Below, piece by piece: positions 7,229 through 15,738 of a DNA stretch of 64,000 bases. Under the pieces are notes generated by a model that made no database searches, was not told the DNA's origin, and saw nothing but the letters and a program-made list of their open reading frames with translations. The number at the start of each line of letters is the position of its first letter. Position 1 is the stretch's first letter. A program made the position numbers and the translations under genes. Origin of the DNA: SZUA-309 sp965215995 (GTDB lineage Bacteria > Pseudomonadota > Gammaproteobacteria > Pseudomonadales > Azotimanducaceae); contig OZ244128.1 in assembly GCA_965215995.1 (NCBI GenBank), positions 3,596,001-3,660,000 of the forward strand. Direction: 5' to 3'.

Positions 7229-9616
7229 TTAACGAGCAGCGATCGGCACCGTTCCCGTCACGTCGTCGATGATGAGTTCGGCAATCTCTTCCGAGGACAG
7301 ACCCGCCTCTTCTGCCAGCACCTCTTCGAGGTGCTCTCCCAGCAGGGGCGCGCGCCTGTTCGGCGGAGAGACGCTGCGATTCAGACGGAACGGTTGAGCC
7401 GGATAGTGCAGCACACCTACGCCTGGACGATCCTGGGCCATGAATGCTCCCCGGCTTTCGAGGTGCACGTCGTTCAACAGGTCCGGGCCATTCAGCACCG
7501 CGCCTGCCGGAACGCCGAGAGACTGCAGGCGGTGCATGAGGTCCACTTTGTCCTGGGAAGTAGTCCAACCGCGAACTGCCGAGCACGGATCTGAACACTC
7601 AGGGTCGATACCAGCCTGACCGCAGAGCAGATTCAACTGATCGCGAGTTTTACAGGAGATGGCGATCCACCCATCGTTCTGACACGGGAAGGTCCCTTGA
7701 AGGGCATAGCCCGGATGCCGGTTGCCCCGTCTGCCCGGATCGACGCCCGCGAGAGAGAAACCTGTCATCGCTTCACCGATGAAGGCATTGCAGGCCTCAA
7801 TCTGGCTGAAATCCAGATGCTGCCCCTGACCGGTACGCTCTCTGTGCAGCAGAGCTGCCAGTACATCCACGGCACCCATGACACCGGAGAACAGGTCCCC
7901 CCCTGTCATACCCGTGTACAGCGGCCCTTCACCCTCATAACCGGTCAGATGGGCAACACCGGACATCTGTTCGGTGGACATGCCGAAGGCGACGTAGTCG
8001 CGCCAGGAGACGTCGGCACCGAATCCGGACAGGGAGATCATGATCAGCTTCGGATTGATCTCACTGAGCCGTGCGTAGTCGAGCCCGAATTCCGCCATCA
8101 CTCTGGGCGTGAAGTTCTCGATGAGCACGTCCGCCTTCCGTGCCAGTGTCTCCACCACCGACACGCCTCGCGGGTCATGGAGATTCAGAGTGACGTCGCG
8201 CTTGTTGCGGTTGATCCAGTTGAAGTAGGGAGAAGACTCCCAGGATGGTGCTTCGCCTTCCACCTGGGTACCGCTGCCGCGCCAACCGTCGATTCGTTGA
8301 ACGGACTCGACCTTGATCACGTCCGCGCCCGCATCCGCCAATATCTGAGCCAGAGACGGCCCGGCGAAAAACATGGACATGTCCAGAACTCGCAAACCCG
8401 TCAGCGGTAATGGATTGGGCTCGCTCGGTTTTGTCTCAGTGGATGATTCCGCTACCGGCGCTCGGATCTTTTCAAGTACTGCCTCTGTATGCTCACCGAG
8501 CAGCGGTGGCCGGGAGATCCGCACGGATCCCAGCGGCGACTTGAACGGAACACCAGGCACCTTCACTGAGCCGCAAACCGGGTGTTCTATCTTCTGGAAG
8601 AATCCCCGCTCCAGGTGCGGCTCCAGCTCGAAGAGCGCAGCAAGATCCGGTACCAGCCCGAACGGCACCCGTACGGCCTGGGCTTCGTGGAAGAGCTCAA
8701 CCGCCGATCTGCCTTCCAGTGCCTGGAGGAACATCCCGCGAATCTCCTCCAGGCGCTCATCCGGCTGAGCCCAGGAGATGCCCTGATAGCGTTCATCCAG
8801 AGCGATGTCCTCCCGGCCGAGAAAGGCACAGAGCATTTGCCACTGCGGCAGGGTCAAGGCATTCAGGCCAATGTAGCCATCCCGGGTTGGCAACATGTAT
8901 CCGGCGCCGGCACCGGATCCTACGCTGGAATAACGCTCGGCCACGATACCGCGGCTCTCGTAAAGAAGGCTCGGGATCTGAGCGCCACACAGCACCGCCT
9001 GCTGGATGCTCACGTCCACGTGGTCACCGGCACCGTGACGGGATCGACCGGCCACAGCAAGCAGCGTCGCCGCTGCTGCGTATGCACCGGCGAGGGTTTC
9101 AGCGATGGCACCCCCCGTCTGCAGGGGCGCACGCTCAGGAACGCCACACAGCTGCGCCCAGCCGCCCATCGCGCAGGCCACGAGATGGGAGTTGAGAAAA
9201 CCGGTGTATGGTCCGTCATCGCCAAAGCCGGTCACAGAGGTGAACACGGCGCTCGGGTTCCAGGCCCGGATCTGCTCAGCGTCGATCCCTGCCTCTTTCA
9301 GGTGCTCGCAGCCGACAACCACATCTGAGTGCTGCACCAGTTTTTCGAGAATTGGCTGCGACTCGGCATCCGTCAGATCGAGCTGCACGCTCTTCTTCCC
9401 GGTGTTCAGGTAGAAGAAGCTGGCACTTTGCTCGATGTCTGGTACCGCACCCGGAAAGGGACCGAAACTTCGGCTGATGTCACCGGTTTCCGGTTGCTCC
9501 ACCTTGATCGTGTCAGCACTCAGATCCGCAAGGAGTTTGGCGCAGAACGGTCCGGCGATGCCCACAGACAGATCGAGCACCTTCAGACCATCGAGCGGCC
9601 GCAGTTCTTTTAGCAT
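7229..9616 (-). CDS. double-domain CaiB/BaiF (class III) CoA-transferase
   Basis: Tandem fusion of two complete class III CoA-transferase domains (about residues 1-385 and 405-795; single-domain enzymes are about 400 residues). Each half repeats the family landmarks: LDLSVGIAGPFCAKLLADL and LDMSMFFAGPSLAQILADAG, GFGDDGPY and GFGADVSW, and a terminal RPPLLGEHTEAVL or RAPLLGEHLEEVL. At the catalytic Asp position (Asp169 of formyl-CoA transferase, motif VSMQDAVL) the first half reads VSIQQAVL (Gln206) and the second half reads FSQIEA (Glu). It is followed on the same strand, upstream in coordinates, by the SDR and ThDP genes, suggesting an operon for CoA-ester metabolism. Two-domain architecture recalls DMSP lyase DddD, but nothing else supports that identity. 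Confidence 0.88.
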   Translation of the reverse strand: MLKELRPLDGLKVLDLSVGIAGPFCAKLLADLSADTIKVEQPETGDISRSFGPFPGAVPDIEQSASFFYLNTGKKSVQLDLTDAESQPILEKLVQHSDVVVGCEHLKEAGIDAEQIRAWNPSAVFTSVTGFGDDGPYTGFLNSHLVACAMGGWAQLCGVPERAPLQTGGAIAETLAGAYAAAATLLAVAGRSRHGAGDHVDVSIQQAVLCGAQIPSLLYESRGIVAERYSSVGSGAGAGYMLPTRDGYIGLNALTLPQWQMLCAFLGREDIALDERYQGISWAQPDERLEEIRGMFLQALEGRSAVELFHEAQAVRVPFGLVPDLAALFELEPHLERGFFQKIEHPVCGSVKVPGVPFKSPLGSVRISRPPLLGEHTEAVLEKIRAPVAESSTETKPSEPNPLPLTGLRVLDMSMFFAGPSLAQILADAGADVIKVESVQRIDGWRGSGTQVEGEAPSWESSPYFNWINRNKRDVTLNLHDPRGVSVVETLARKADVLIENFTPRVMAEFGLDYARLSEINPKLIMISLSGFGADVSWRDYVAFGMSTEQMSGVAHLTGYEGEGPLYTGMTGGDLFSGVMGAVDVLAALLHRERTGQGQHLDFSQIEACNAFIGEAMTGFSLAGVDPGRRGNRHPGYALQGTFPCQNDGWIAISCKTRDQLNLLCGQAGIDPECSDPCSAVRGWTTSQDKVDLMHRLQSLGVPAGAVLNGPDLLNDVHLESRGAFMAQDRPGVGVLHYPAQPFRLNRSVSPPNRRAPLLGEHLEEVLAEEAGLSSEEIAELIIDDVTGTVPIAAR

Positions 9617-9630
9617 CGATCCTACTGCGC

Positions 9631-10512
9631 TCAGACCTCCATCGGCTTGAGCAGCTTGGGCCAGCTTCCCTGGGAAGCGGCCATGGCCTCGCCGATTTCA
9701 GCGACCGACCAGGGCTTTTCCAGACCGTCCTTCTCGGTGATGACGTCGACCTGCCAAGACAACAGGGACACTCGATTGCCGCTAACACAGAACTGACGTC
9801 CGGTAACGCCTGCAGCATCGTCGGTACACAGCCACACCACCGTGGGCGAGACCTTTTCCGGCGCCATCCGATCACCCAGATCTGGTACGTCAGGCATGAC
9901 GTCTTCGGTCATCCTGGACAGAGCGCCCGGTGCAAGCACGTTGACTGTGATGCCATACCGCATGCCCTCCAGCGCCAGTACGCGCATGAAGCCGGCGATC
10001 CCCGCTTTGGCGGCGCCGTAGTTGGTCTGGCCGAAATTGCCGATCAAACCGGAGGTCGAACTGGTCATGACGATGCGGCCGCCTTCGCCCTGATCGAGCA
10101 TCTGCTGCCAGGCGTACTTGGTGACGAGATAGGTACCGCGCAGGTGCACGTCAATGACGATGTCCCACTCTTCATCGCTCATCTTCTTGAACGACCTGTC
10201 GCGCAGAATGCCTGCGTTGTTGATCAGAATGTCGAGCCGACCAAAGGTGCTTACCGCTGTCTTCACCATATCTGCTGCGGCCCCATCGTCGGTGACCGAG
10301 CCATAGTGGGCGACGGCCTTACCACCGGCGGCTTTGATTTCCTCCACCACACTGTCTGCCATGCTGGTGCCGCTACCGGTGCCATGGCGATCACCGCCTA
10401 AGTCGTTTACGACCACCGCAGCGCCTTCATGCGCCAGGAGCATGGCGTGCGCGCGACCGAGACCGCCGCCCGCGCCGGTGACGATAGCTACTTTTCCATC
10501 AAGACTTCCCAT
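9631..10512 (-). CDS. short-chain dehydrogenase/reductase (multifunctional-enzyme-2-like 3-hydroxyacyl-CoA dehydrogenase)
   Basis: SDR of 293 residues. Nucleotide-binding motif GAGGGLG at residues 13-19, NNAGILRD, and the catalytic Ser plus YGAAK pair (YxxxK). The DLGGD segment and long insert after strand 2 (GDRHGTGSGTS) resemble the dehydrogenase part of peroxisomal multifunctional enzyme 2, which oxidises (3R)-hydroxyacyl-CoA; the substrate assignment is inference. SD AGGAGG precedes the ATG and overlaps the stop of the upstream ThDP gene, so the two are tightly coupled. The CoA-transferase follows after 14 bases. Confidence 0.85.
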   Translation of the reverse strand: MGSLDGKVAIVTGAGGGLGRAHAMLLAHEGAAVVVNDLGGDRHGTGSGTSMADSVVEEIKAAGGKAVAHYGSVTDDGAAADMVKTAVSTFGRLDILINNAGILRDRSFKKMSDEEWDIVIDVHLRGTYLVTKYAWQQMLDQGEGGRIVMTSSTSGLIGNFGQTNYGAAKAGIAGFMRVLALEGMRYGITVNVLAPGALSRMTEDVMPDVPDLGDRMAPEKVSPTVVWLCTDDAAGVTGRQFCVSGNRVSLLSWQVDVITEKDGLEKPWSVAEIGEAMAASQGSWPKLLKPMEV

Positions 10513-10522
10513 GGTTTCCCTC

Positions 10523-12160
10523 CTACGTGTAAGTGCTGCCTTTCATACCGGTTCCGATGTCCTGTCGTATCACGACGTTGACCAGCGCTGGTTTGCCCGA
10601 AGCGAAGGCTCGTTCAAGGGCCTGACCGATCTCTTCCGGTCGTTCACAGTACTCGCCGTGCCCACCCATGGCTTCCACGATCTTGTCGTAGCGGGTGAAG
10701 TTCAGCATGGTGGCGACCACCCGATTTGCACCGTAGATAGCCGCCTGGGGCCGAACCATCTGTCCCCACACGCCATCAACGCCGACTATGCCGACGATGG
10801 GCAGATCGAAGCGCACCGCCGTGTCGTACTCGAAACCGTTCAGCCCGAAGGAGCCATCGCCGTAGATGATCAGCACGCGTTTGTCCGGTCGGGCGATCTG
10901 TGCGGCCAGCGCGAAAGGCATCCCGACGCCCAGGGTGCCCAGCGGACCGGGATCCATCCAGCAGTTCTCTTCCGGCACGGGCAGGACCTTGGACGCCTGA
11001 GCCACGATATCTCCGCCGTCGCCGATCAGGATGACATCCTTGTCCGCCACGAAGTCCCTGATCTCCCGGCACATTCGCAGCGGATCGATGGGTACCTCGT
11101 CCGAATTGAGCTGGGTGGCGAACTCGGCCTCGAGTGCCGCCTCCCGCTCGATGAGTCCATCCCGCCAGCTGCTGAAATCGAGATCGCCGACCTTGTCCAG
11201 GAGGCTGCCGAACGTGGCAGAGAGATTGCCCACCACCGCCGCATCTGCAGAGCGGTTGGTGCCGATCAGCTCGTTTTCCACGTCGAGCTGAATGATCTTC
11301 GCATCCTCGGGAATTGTGCGTCCGAAGCCCAGCCGGAAATCCAGCAGCACGCCGGCACAGATGAAGACATCACACTGCTGGATGGCTTCCTTGCGCACAC
11401 GGTTCAGAAGCTCCGGTGTGCCTGGTTTCACCATGCCTCTACCCATGCCGTTCACGAACGTAGGGATATGGGTCTGTTCGACAAACGCCTGCAGGTTGGC
11501 GGATGCGTTCGACCACTTGACGCTCGTTCCAGCCATCATCACTGGGCGTTCTGCTTCGGCAAGAATGGCGAGCGCCGCATCTACGTCGGTCTCCGCGGGC
11601 GTGAGCACGGGTTGCTGCGGTCGCATGGTGGGAAAGCGCACAGTATCGAGGTCCACTTCAGCACCCAGAACATCCATGGGGATCTCAAGAAACGCGGGAC
11701 CGGGATTGCCCGAAACGGCGTGGCGGATGCCCATCTCGATGTAGTCGGGAATGCGCCGGGTGTCGTAACAGGCGTCCGCCCATTTGGTGATGGGTTTCAT
11801 CACGCTCACATGGTCCATCTCCTGGAGCGAGCCACGGCGCAGATTGTTGAAAGGACCCTGGCCACCGATCACGAGAATCGGGCTGTTTGCCCGCCAGGCG
11901 TTGGCGACTCCTGTCACACCGTCGGTGACACCGGGGCCTGCCGTCAGCACGGCACAGCCGACCTTGCCCGGGTTGAGGCGGCTCCAGGCATCGGCCGCGT
12001 GAACGGCGGCCTGCTCGTGGCGCACGTCTATGACCCTGATGTCCTCGTCCAGGCAGCCATCGTAGATGGCCATGACGTGTCCGCCGCTCAAGGTGAAGAT
12101 GCACTCCACACCCGCCTCTTTCAGCGCTCGAGCAGCCAGCTTCCCACCGTGTACGTTCAT
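10523..12160 (-). CDS. ThDP-dependent lyase, acetolactate synthase/HACL2-like
   Basis: Thiamine-diphosphate enzyme of 545 residues with the three-domain POX/AHAS architecture. The catalytic glutamate is E49 in RHEQAAVHAADAW; the central NAD/FAD-like domain lies around 190-330; the cofactor motif starts with GDGSFGLNGFEYD near 440. The usual closing NN is replaced by a V-D pair (VGIVGVDGVWG), similar to the ND of the 2-hydroxyacyl-CoA lyase 2 (ILVBL) branch, so cofactor binding is plausible but altered. First gene of the minus-strand operon with the SDR and the double CoA-transferase, divergent from a second ThDP lyase. Likely a 2-hydroxyacyl-CoA lyase or similar carboligase; acetolactate synthase proper is less likely since no small subunit is near. 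Confidence 0.8.
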   Translation of the reverse strand: MNVHGGKLAARALKEAGVECIFTLSGGHVMAIYDGCLDEDIRVIDVRHEQAAVHAADAWSRLNPGKVGCAVLTAGPGVTDGVTGVANAWRANSPILVIGGQGPFNNLRRGSLQEMDHVSVMKPITKWADACYDTRRIPDYIEMGIRHAVSGNPGPAFLEIPMDVLGAEVDLDTVRFPTMRPQQPVLTPAETDVDAALAILAEAERPVMMAGTSVKWSNASANLQAFVEQTHIPTFVNGMGRGMVKPGTPELLNRVRKEAIQQCDVFICAGVLLDFRLGFGRTIPEDAKIIQLDVENELIGTNRSADAAVVGNLSATFGSLLDKVGDLDFSSWRDGLIEREAALEAEFATQLNSDEVPIDPLRMCREIRDFVADKDVILIGDGGDIVAQASKVLPVPEENCWMDPGPLGTLGVGMPFALAAQIARPDKRVLIIYGDGSFGLNGFEYDTAVRFDLPIVGIVGVDGVWGQMVRPQAAIYGANRVVATMLNFTRYDKIVEAMGGHGEYCERPEEIGQALERAFASGKPALVNVVIRQDIGTGMKGSTYT

Positions 12161-12232
12161 ACTGAGTTCTCCCGTCCCATAATCCGCTCAGATGCTATCA
12201 CGATGGGGAGAGGGGTCTTCCGGCCTGGCTTC

Positions 12233-12248
12233 CAGGCGCGCGCGCCTG
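12233..12248. promoter_or_regulatory. perfect 16-bp palindrome in divergent promoter region
   Basis: CAGGCGCGCGCGCCTG is its own reverse complement and sits in the 133-base gap between the two divergent ThDP lyase genes, about 45 bases upstream of the SD of the plus-strand gene. Position and symmetry suggest an operator shared by both transcription units. No regulator gene is adjacent, and GC-rich palindromes can arise by chance in this base composition. Confidence 0.4.
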
Positions 12249-12293
12249 ATGCGTTAAGATGCAGACCTAGCGACACAGAACGAGGAGGGGACC

Positions 12294-13949
12294 TTGGCAG
12301 ATATCGATGGTGCAACCTTGCTTGCGAGAAGCCTCAAGCAGCAGGGTGTGGAGTACATGTTCGGCATCGTTGGCTTTCCGGTGTTCGGCATTGCTGCCGC
12401 AGCCCAGAAAGAAGGAATCAAGTTCATCGGGATGCGCAACGAACAATCCGCGAGCTATGCGGCTCAGGCTGCAGGCTATCTCACCGGGCGTCCACAGGCC
12501 TGCCTAGTGGTGTCCGGACCCGGCGTGATACACGCCTTCGCCGGACTCGCCAACGCGCAACAGAACTGCTGGCCCATGATCCTGATCGGTGGCGCATCAC
12601 CTACTTACCAGAACGGCATGGGCGCGTTTCAGGAAGATCGTCAGGTCGCGCTGGCCGAGCCGTACTGTAAGTACGCGCACGCAGTCGAGCATGTGGAGCG
12701 CATTCCGTACTACGTGGAGCAGGCGATCCGCACGTCGCTCTATGGCCGGCCGGGACCCGTGTATCTGGACATGCCCGATGACATCATCCGAGGACAGGCG
12801 GACGAAAACCAAGTCGTCCGCGCAGGCACGGTTGGAGATCCACCGCGCTCCCAGGCGCATCCGGAGGATGTGGAGGCTGCGCTCGCTGCGCTGGAATCCG
12901 CGGAACGTCCGCTGGTGGTGGTGGGCAAAGGCATGGCTTGGTCGCGGGCGGAAAGTGAGGTCCGGGAATTCATCGAGCGCACGCAGCTGCCTTTCCTCGC
13001 CTCTCCCATGGGCAAAGGCATCTTGCCGGATGATGATGCCCTGTCCGTGGGCGCTGCCCGCAGTCACGCGCTGAAAGAAGCGGATCTGGTGTTTCTGATG
13101 GGTGCCCGGCTGAACTGGATCATGCACTTCGGGCTGCCGCCTCGCTTCGCTGAAGGCGTGCGCATCATCCAGATGGACATCGCGCCCGAGGAGATCGGTA
13201 CCAACGTGCCGGCGGAGGTGGCGTTGCTGGGAGATGGTAAGGCTGTCGCCCGGCAGCTGAATCGCGCGCTGGATGAGCGGCAGTGGTTTTATCCGGCCGA
13301 CACAGAATGGCGCTCCGCGCTGAAGCAGAAGGCGGCCGAGAACCAGACCTCCGTTCAGGCGATGGTCGAAGACGACTCGGTGCCGATGAACTACTACAGG
13401 GCCTACCGAGACATCGTTGATTGGCTGCCCGAGGATGCAATCATCGTCGGCGAGGGCGCCAACACCATGGATATCGGTCGCACACAGATGCCCAACCGCG
13501 GGGCACGCCAGCGCCTCGATGCCGGTACGTACGGCACCATGGGCATCGGTCTTGGATTCATGATTGCGGCAGCCGTGGTGCATCCCGACCGCCCGATCGT
13601 TGGCGTGCAGGGGGACTCGGCCTTCGGGTTCTCCGGCATGGAGCTCGAGACGATCTGTCGTAACAAGCTGCCGGTCAAACTGGTGTTGCTGAACAACGGT
13701 GGGATAGGTGGCGGGATGGCCGAGTTGCCTGACGACCGGCCGATACCGCCTTCGGTCCTCACTCCCGGCGCGCACTACGAGGGCATGATGGAGGCGTTCG
13801 GAGGGAAGGGCCTTTACGTTGCTGATCCCGCAGACCTCCGCGCCGCGCTCGATGAAGCCATGGCATTCGATGGGCCCGCGCTGGTCAATGTGCTGATTCA
13901 TCCGCGCGCCGGACGCAAGCCACAGCAGTTCGAATGGCTGACGACCTGA
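12294..13949 (+). CDS. 2-hydroxyacyl-CoA lyase / oxalyl-CoA decarboxylase family (HACL1-like)
   Basis: ThDP enzyme of 551 residues that cleaves 2-hydroxyacyl-CoA into formyl-CoA and a shortened aldehyde, or decarboxylates oxalyl-CoA. It is very HACL1-like: VGFPVFGIAAAAQ, catalytic E50 in GMRNEQSASYAAQAAGYLTG, NCWPMILIGG, GAFQEDRQV, PYCKYAHAV, RPGPVYLDMPDD, the cofactor motif GDSAFGFSGMELET followed by LLNNGG, and a C-terminus QQFEWLTT as in HACL1. The start is a TTG four bases after a strong SD (GAGGAGGGG); no ATG in frame fits. A CaiB CoA-transferase follows on the same strand, which suits formyl-CoA handling. Confidence 0.88.
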   Translation: MADIDGATLLARSLKQQGVEYMFGIVGFPVFGIAAAAQKEGIKFIGMRNEQSASYAAQAAGYLTGRPQACLVVSGPGVIHAFAGLANAQQNCWPMILIGGASPTYQNGMGAFQEDRQVALAEPYCKYAHAVEHVERIPYYVEQAIRTSLYGRPGPVYLDMPDDIIRGQADENQVVRAGTVGDPPRSQAHPEDVEAALAALESAERPLVVVGKGMAWSRAESEVREFIERTQLPFLASPMGKGILPDDDALSVGAARSHALKEADLVFLMGARLNWIMHFGLPPRFAEGVRIIQMDIAPEEIGTNVPAEVALLGDGKAVARQLNRALDERQWFYPADTEWRSALKQKAAENQTSVQAMVEDDSVPMNYYRAYRDIVDWLPEDAIIVGEGANTMDIGRTQMPNRGARQRLDAGTYGTMGIGLGFMIAAAVVHPDRPIVGVQGDSAFGFSGMELETICRNKLPVKLVLLNNGGIGGGMAELPDDRPIPPSVLTPGAHYEGMMEAFGGKGLYVADPADLRAALDEAMAFDGPALVNVLIHPRAGRKPQQFEWLTT

Positions 13950-14040
13950 TGCGATGTATCATCGGCGGACAGAGAACGGCAGCAGGTGGTGAGCCGGTAG
14001 TTTACGGATAGCTGGCCTGCACACGGCTGAGGAGCAAAGC

Positions 14041-15240
14041 ATGGCTGCGTTGGATGGACTTCGTATTCTCGATCTCTCTCAGTACGAGGCAGGGCCATCG
14101 GCTACCCAGGCACTCGCCTGGCTGGGGGCCGAAGTCGTGAAGGTAGAGCCACCGGTGGAGGGCGATCCGGGTCGAGGCGTGGGCCTCAGCGACGAAGTCG
14201 CGTACTCGAGCTACTTCTGCAATTGGAACGCAAACAAACGCAGCGTGGCGCTGAATCTGCGGACCGAGGCCGGCCGGGAGCTCCTCCTGCAGTTGACCCC
14301 GAAGTTCGACGTGTTTGTCGAGAACTTCGGTCCGGGCGTCATCGAACGGCTGGGGTTAGGCTACGAGTCGTTGCGGGAGAAGCACCCCGGGTTGATTTAC
14401 GCGTGCATCAAAGGCTTCGGCACTTCAGGTCCCTATTCCCAGTACAAGAGTTACGACATGATCGCGCAGGCCGCTGCCGGAGCGTTCTCGGTAACGGGTG
14501 AGCGCGATGGGCCGCCGATGGTCCCTGGACCAACGACGGGTGATTCGGGCACTGGTGTGCAACTGGCCATGGCCATTCTGGCCGCATACGTGCAGAGACT
14601 GCGCACGGGCGAAGGCCAGAAGATCGAGATCTCCATGCAGGAGGCCATGACCTACTACATGCGCACGCGGATCGCGATTGGTGCCAAGTGGGGCAGTGCG
14701 GCAACGCCGAGAACCGGTAACACTCAGGGTTTGCCGCCGGTCACCGCCTATCCCTGCAAACCATTTGGAGCTAACGACTGGGTGTTCCTCATGCCGGTCA
14801 CAGACGGACACTTCGATCAGCTGTGTATCGCCACGGGCATGCCGGAAATGGTCGTGGACGAACGCTTTCAGGGTAGAGAGAACCGCATCGAAAACGGTGC
14901 GGCGATTTATCAGGCTTTCACTGACTGGACGCGTCAACACACCAAGTACGAGGTCATGAAGATCCTCGGTGAGGCAGGCGTGCCGTGCTCCGCGTGCCTC
15001 GATACGGCTGAGCTGCACCATGATCCGCATCTTCTTGCCAGGGGATTCGTGAAGCACGTGGAGCACCCTGTTCACGGCAATGTGCCGCTGATGGGCTTTG
15101 CGCCGCAGTTGTCCGCATCCGAGGTGCCAGTCGAACGGGCACCGCTGCTCGGTGAGCACACGGACGACGTGCTGGCGGCCGAGCTCGGGCTGGATGCTGC
15201 TGCGCTCGACGGGTTGCGCTCAGAGGGTGTGCTGGGTTGA
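14041..15240 (+). CDS. CaiB/BaiF CoA-transferase (formyl-CoA transferase-like)
   Basis: Class III CoA-transferase of 399 residues, single domain. Family landmarks: LDLSQYEAGPSATQALAWLGAEVVKVE, NANKRSVALNL, GFGTSGPYSQYKSYDM, and the terminal APLLGEHTDDVLAAELG. The catalytic acid position reads ISMQEAM, so Glu replaces the Asp of formyl-CoA transferase. ATG preceded by GAGGAG. Directly downstream of the 2-hydroxyacyl-CoA lyase (91-base gap), so it may move CoA from formyl-CoA or another ester onto the acid being degraded; that role is inferred from context. Confidence 0.85.
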   Translation: MAALDGLRILDLSQYEAGPSATQALAWLGAEVVKVEPPVEGDPGRGVGLSDEVAYSSYFCNWNANKRSVALNLRTEAGRELLLQLTPKFDVFVENFGPGVIERLGLGYESLREKHPGLIYACIKGFGTSGPYSQYKSYDMIAQAAAGAFSVTGERDGPPMVPGPTTGDSGTGVQLAMAILAAYVQRLRTGEGQKIEISMQEAMTYYMRTRIAIGAKWGSAATPRTGNTQGLPPVTAYPCKPFGANDWVFLMPVTDGHFDQLCIATGMPEMVVDERFQGRENRIENGAAIYQAFTDWTRQHTKYEVMKILGEAGVPCSACLDTAELHHDPHLLARGFVKHVEHPVHGNVPLMGFAPQLSASEVPVERAPLLGEHTDDVLAAELGLDAAALDGLRSEGVLG

Positions 15241-15263
15241 TGTCAGCCGTGTGAGAAAATCCC

Positions 15264-15665
15264 CTAGTCGGGAGCGTTCTTTTTTGATTCTGCTCTGTCC
15301 TGAAATCTGGCTGCATCGACGATAAACCGGGTGTGCGTTCCTTCGGCGATGGTCTCGCGCGCGTCCTGCACGCTCACTTGAAAGGTGACTTTTCTGCCTT
15401 CGACTTCGACCACTCTTGCTGTGGACCGTACCTCCATTCCCTCCGGTGTTGCCGCCAGATGAGTAACATCAAGTCCAGAACCCACAGTGGTGGTGCCACT
15501 CTCCAGTTTGCCATCGAGCGCCGCAACGGCCGTCTTCTCGATCAGCAGAATGAGCTCGGGCGTTGCAAACACGTTGACGGACCCGCTGCCAACGCGAGCG
15601 GCCAGCATGTCACTGGATACCAGTTGCGCGAGTTCGGCTGATGATCCTACGAGTGTTTCCGACAA
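15264..15665 (-). CDS. hotdog-fold thioesterase, FlK-like
   Basis: Single-domain hotdog protein of 133 residues resembling the fluoroacetyl-CoA thioesterase FlK family: VGSGSVNVFATPELILLIEKTA (Glu in the helix), GTTTVGSGLDVTHLAATPEGMEVRSTA, then EGRKVTFQV and EGTHTRFIVD. The conserved TTVG, the THLA and the EGTHxR elements match that family. The start is a TTG at 15665; the N-terminus then aligns sensibly with relatives, but no clear SD is visible. Divergent from the broken acyl-CoA ligase. Natural substrate unknown. Confidence 0.75.
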   Translation of the reverse strand: MSETLVGSSAELAQLVSSDMLAARVGSGSVNVFATPELILLIEKTAVAALDGKLESGTTTVGSGLDVTHLAATPEGMEVRSTARVVEVEGRKVTFQVSVQDARETIAEGTHTRFIVDAARFQDRAESKKNAPD

Positions 15666-15667
15666 AG

Positions 15668-15698
15668 GTATGACCGATGTTCCAGGTTGGGGTCATAC
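15668..15698. promoter_or_regulatory. 8+8 bp inverted repeat between divergent genes (possible operator)
   Basis: GTATGACC at 15668-15675 and GGTCATAC at 15691-15698 are exact inverted copies separated by 15 bases, in the 73-base gap between the FlK-like thioesterase and the acyl-CoA ligase remnant. This geometry suits a dimeric repressor of the TetR or GntR type. It also lies immediately upstream of the thioesterase TTG start and could form an RNA hairpin. Confidence 0.4.
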
Positions 15699-15738
15699 TA
15701 GGCATATCTGAGCTCGAGAGCGAGTTCGCGACTCGTCC

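Noticed and set aside
7229..9616. DddD DMSP lyase identity for the double CaiB protein
   Set aside because: Two-domain architecture is shared but I see no specific DddD motif, and the catalytic residues differ; no dddT-type transporter or other DMSP gene adjoins.
10334..12670. Plus-strand frame of 778 codons antisense to the SDR and the ThDP enzyme
   Set aside because: The minus-strand proteins are clear family members; the antisense frame is a by-product of high GC codon use.
15241..15290. Intrinsic terminator between the CoA-transferase and the FlK-like gene
   Set aside because: The potential TCCC/GGGA stem is only four base pairs and the T-run is not directly behind it.
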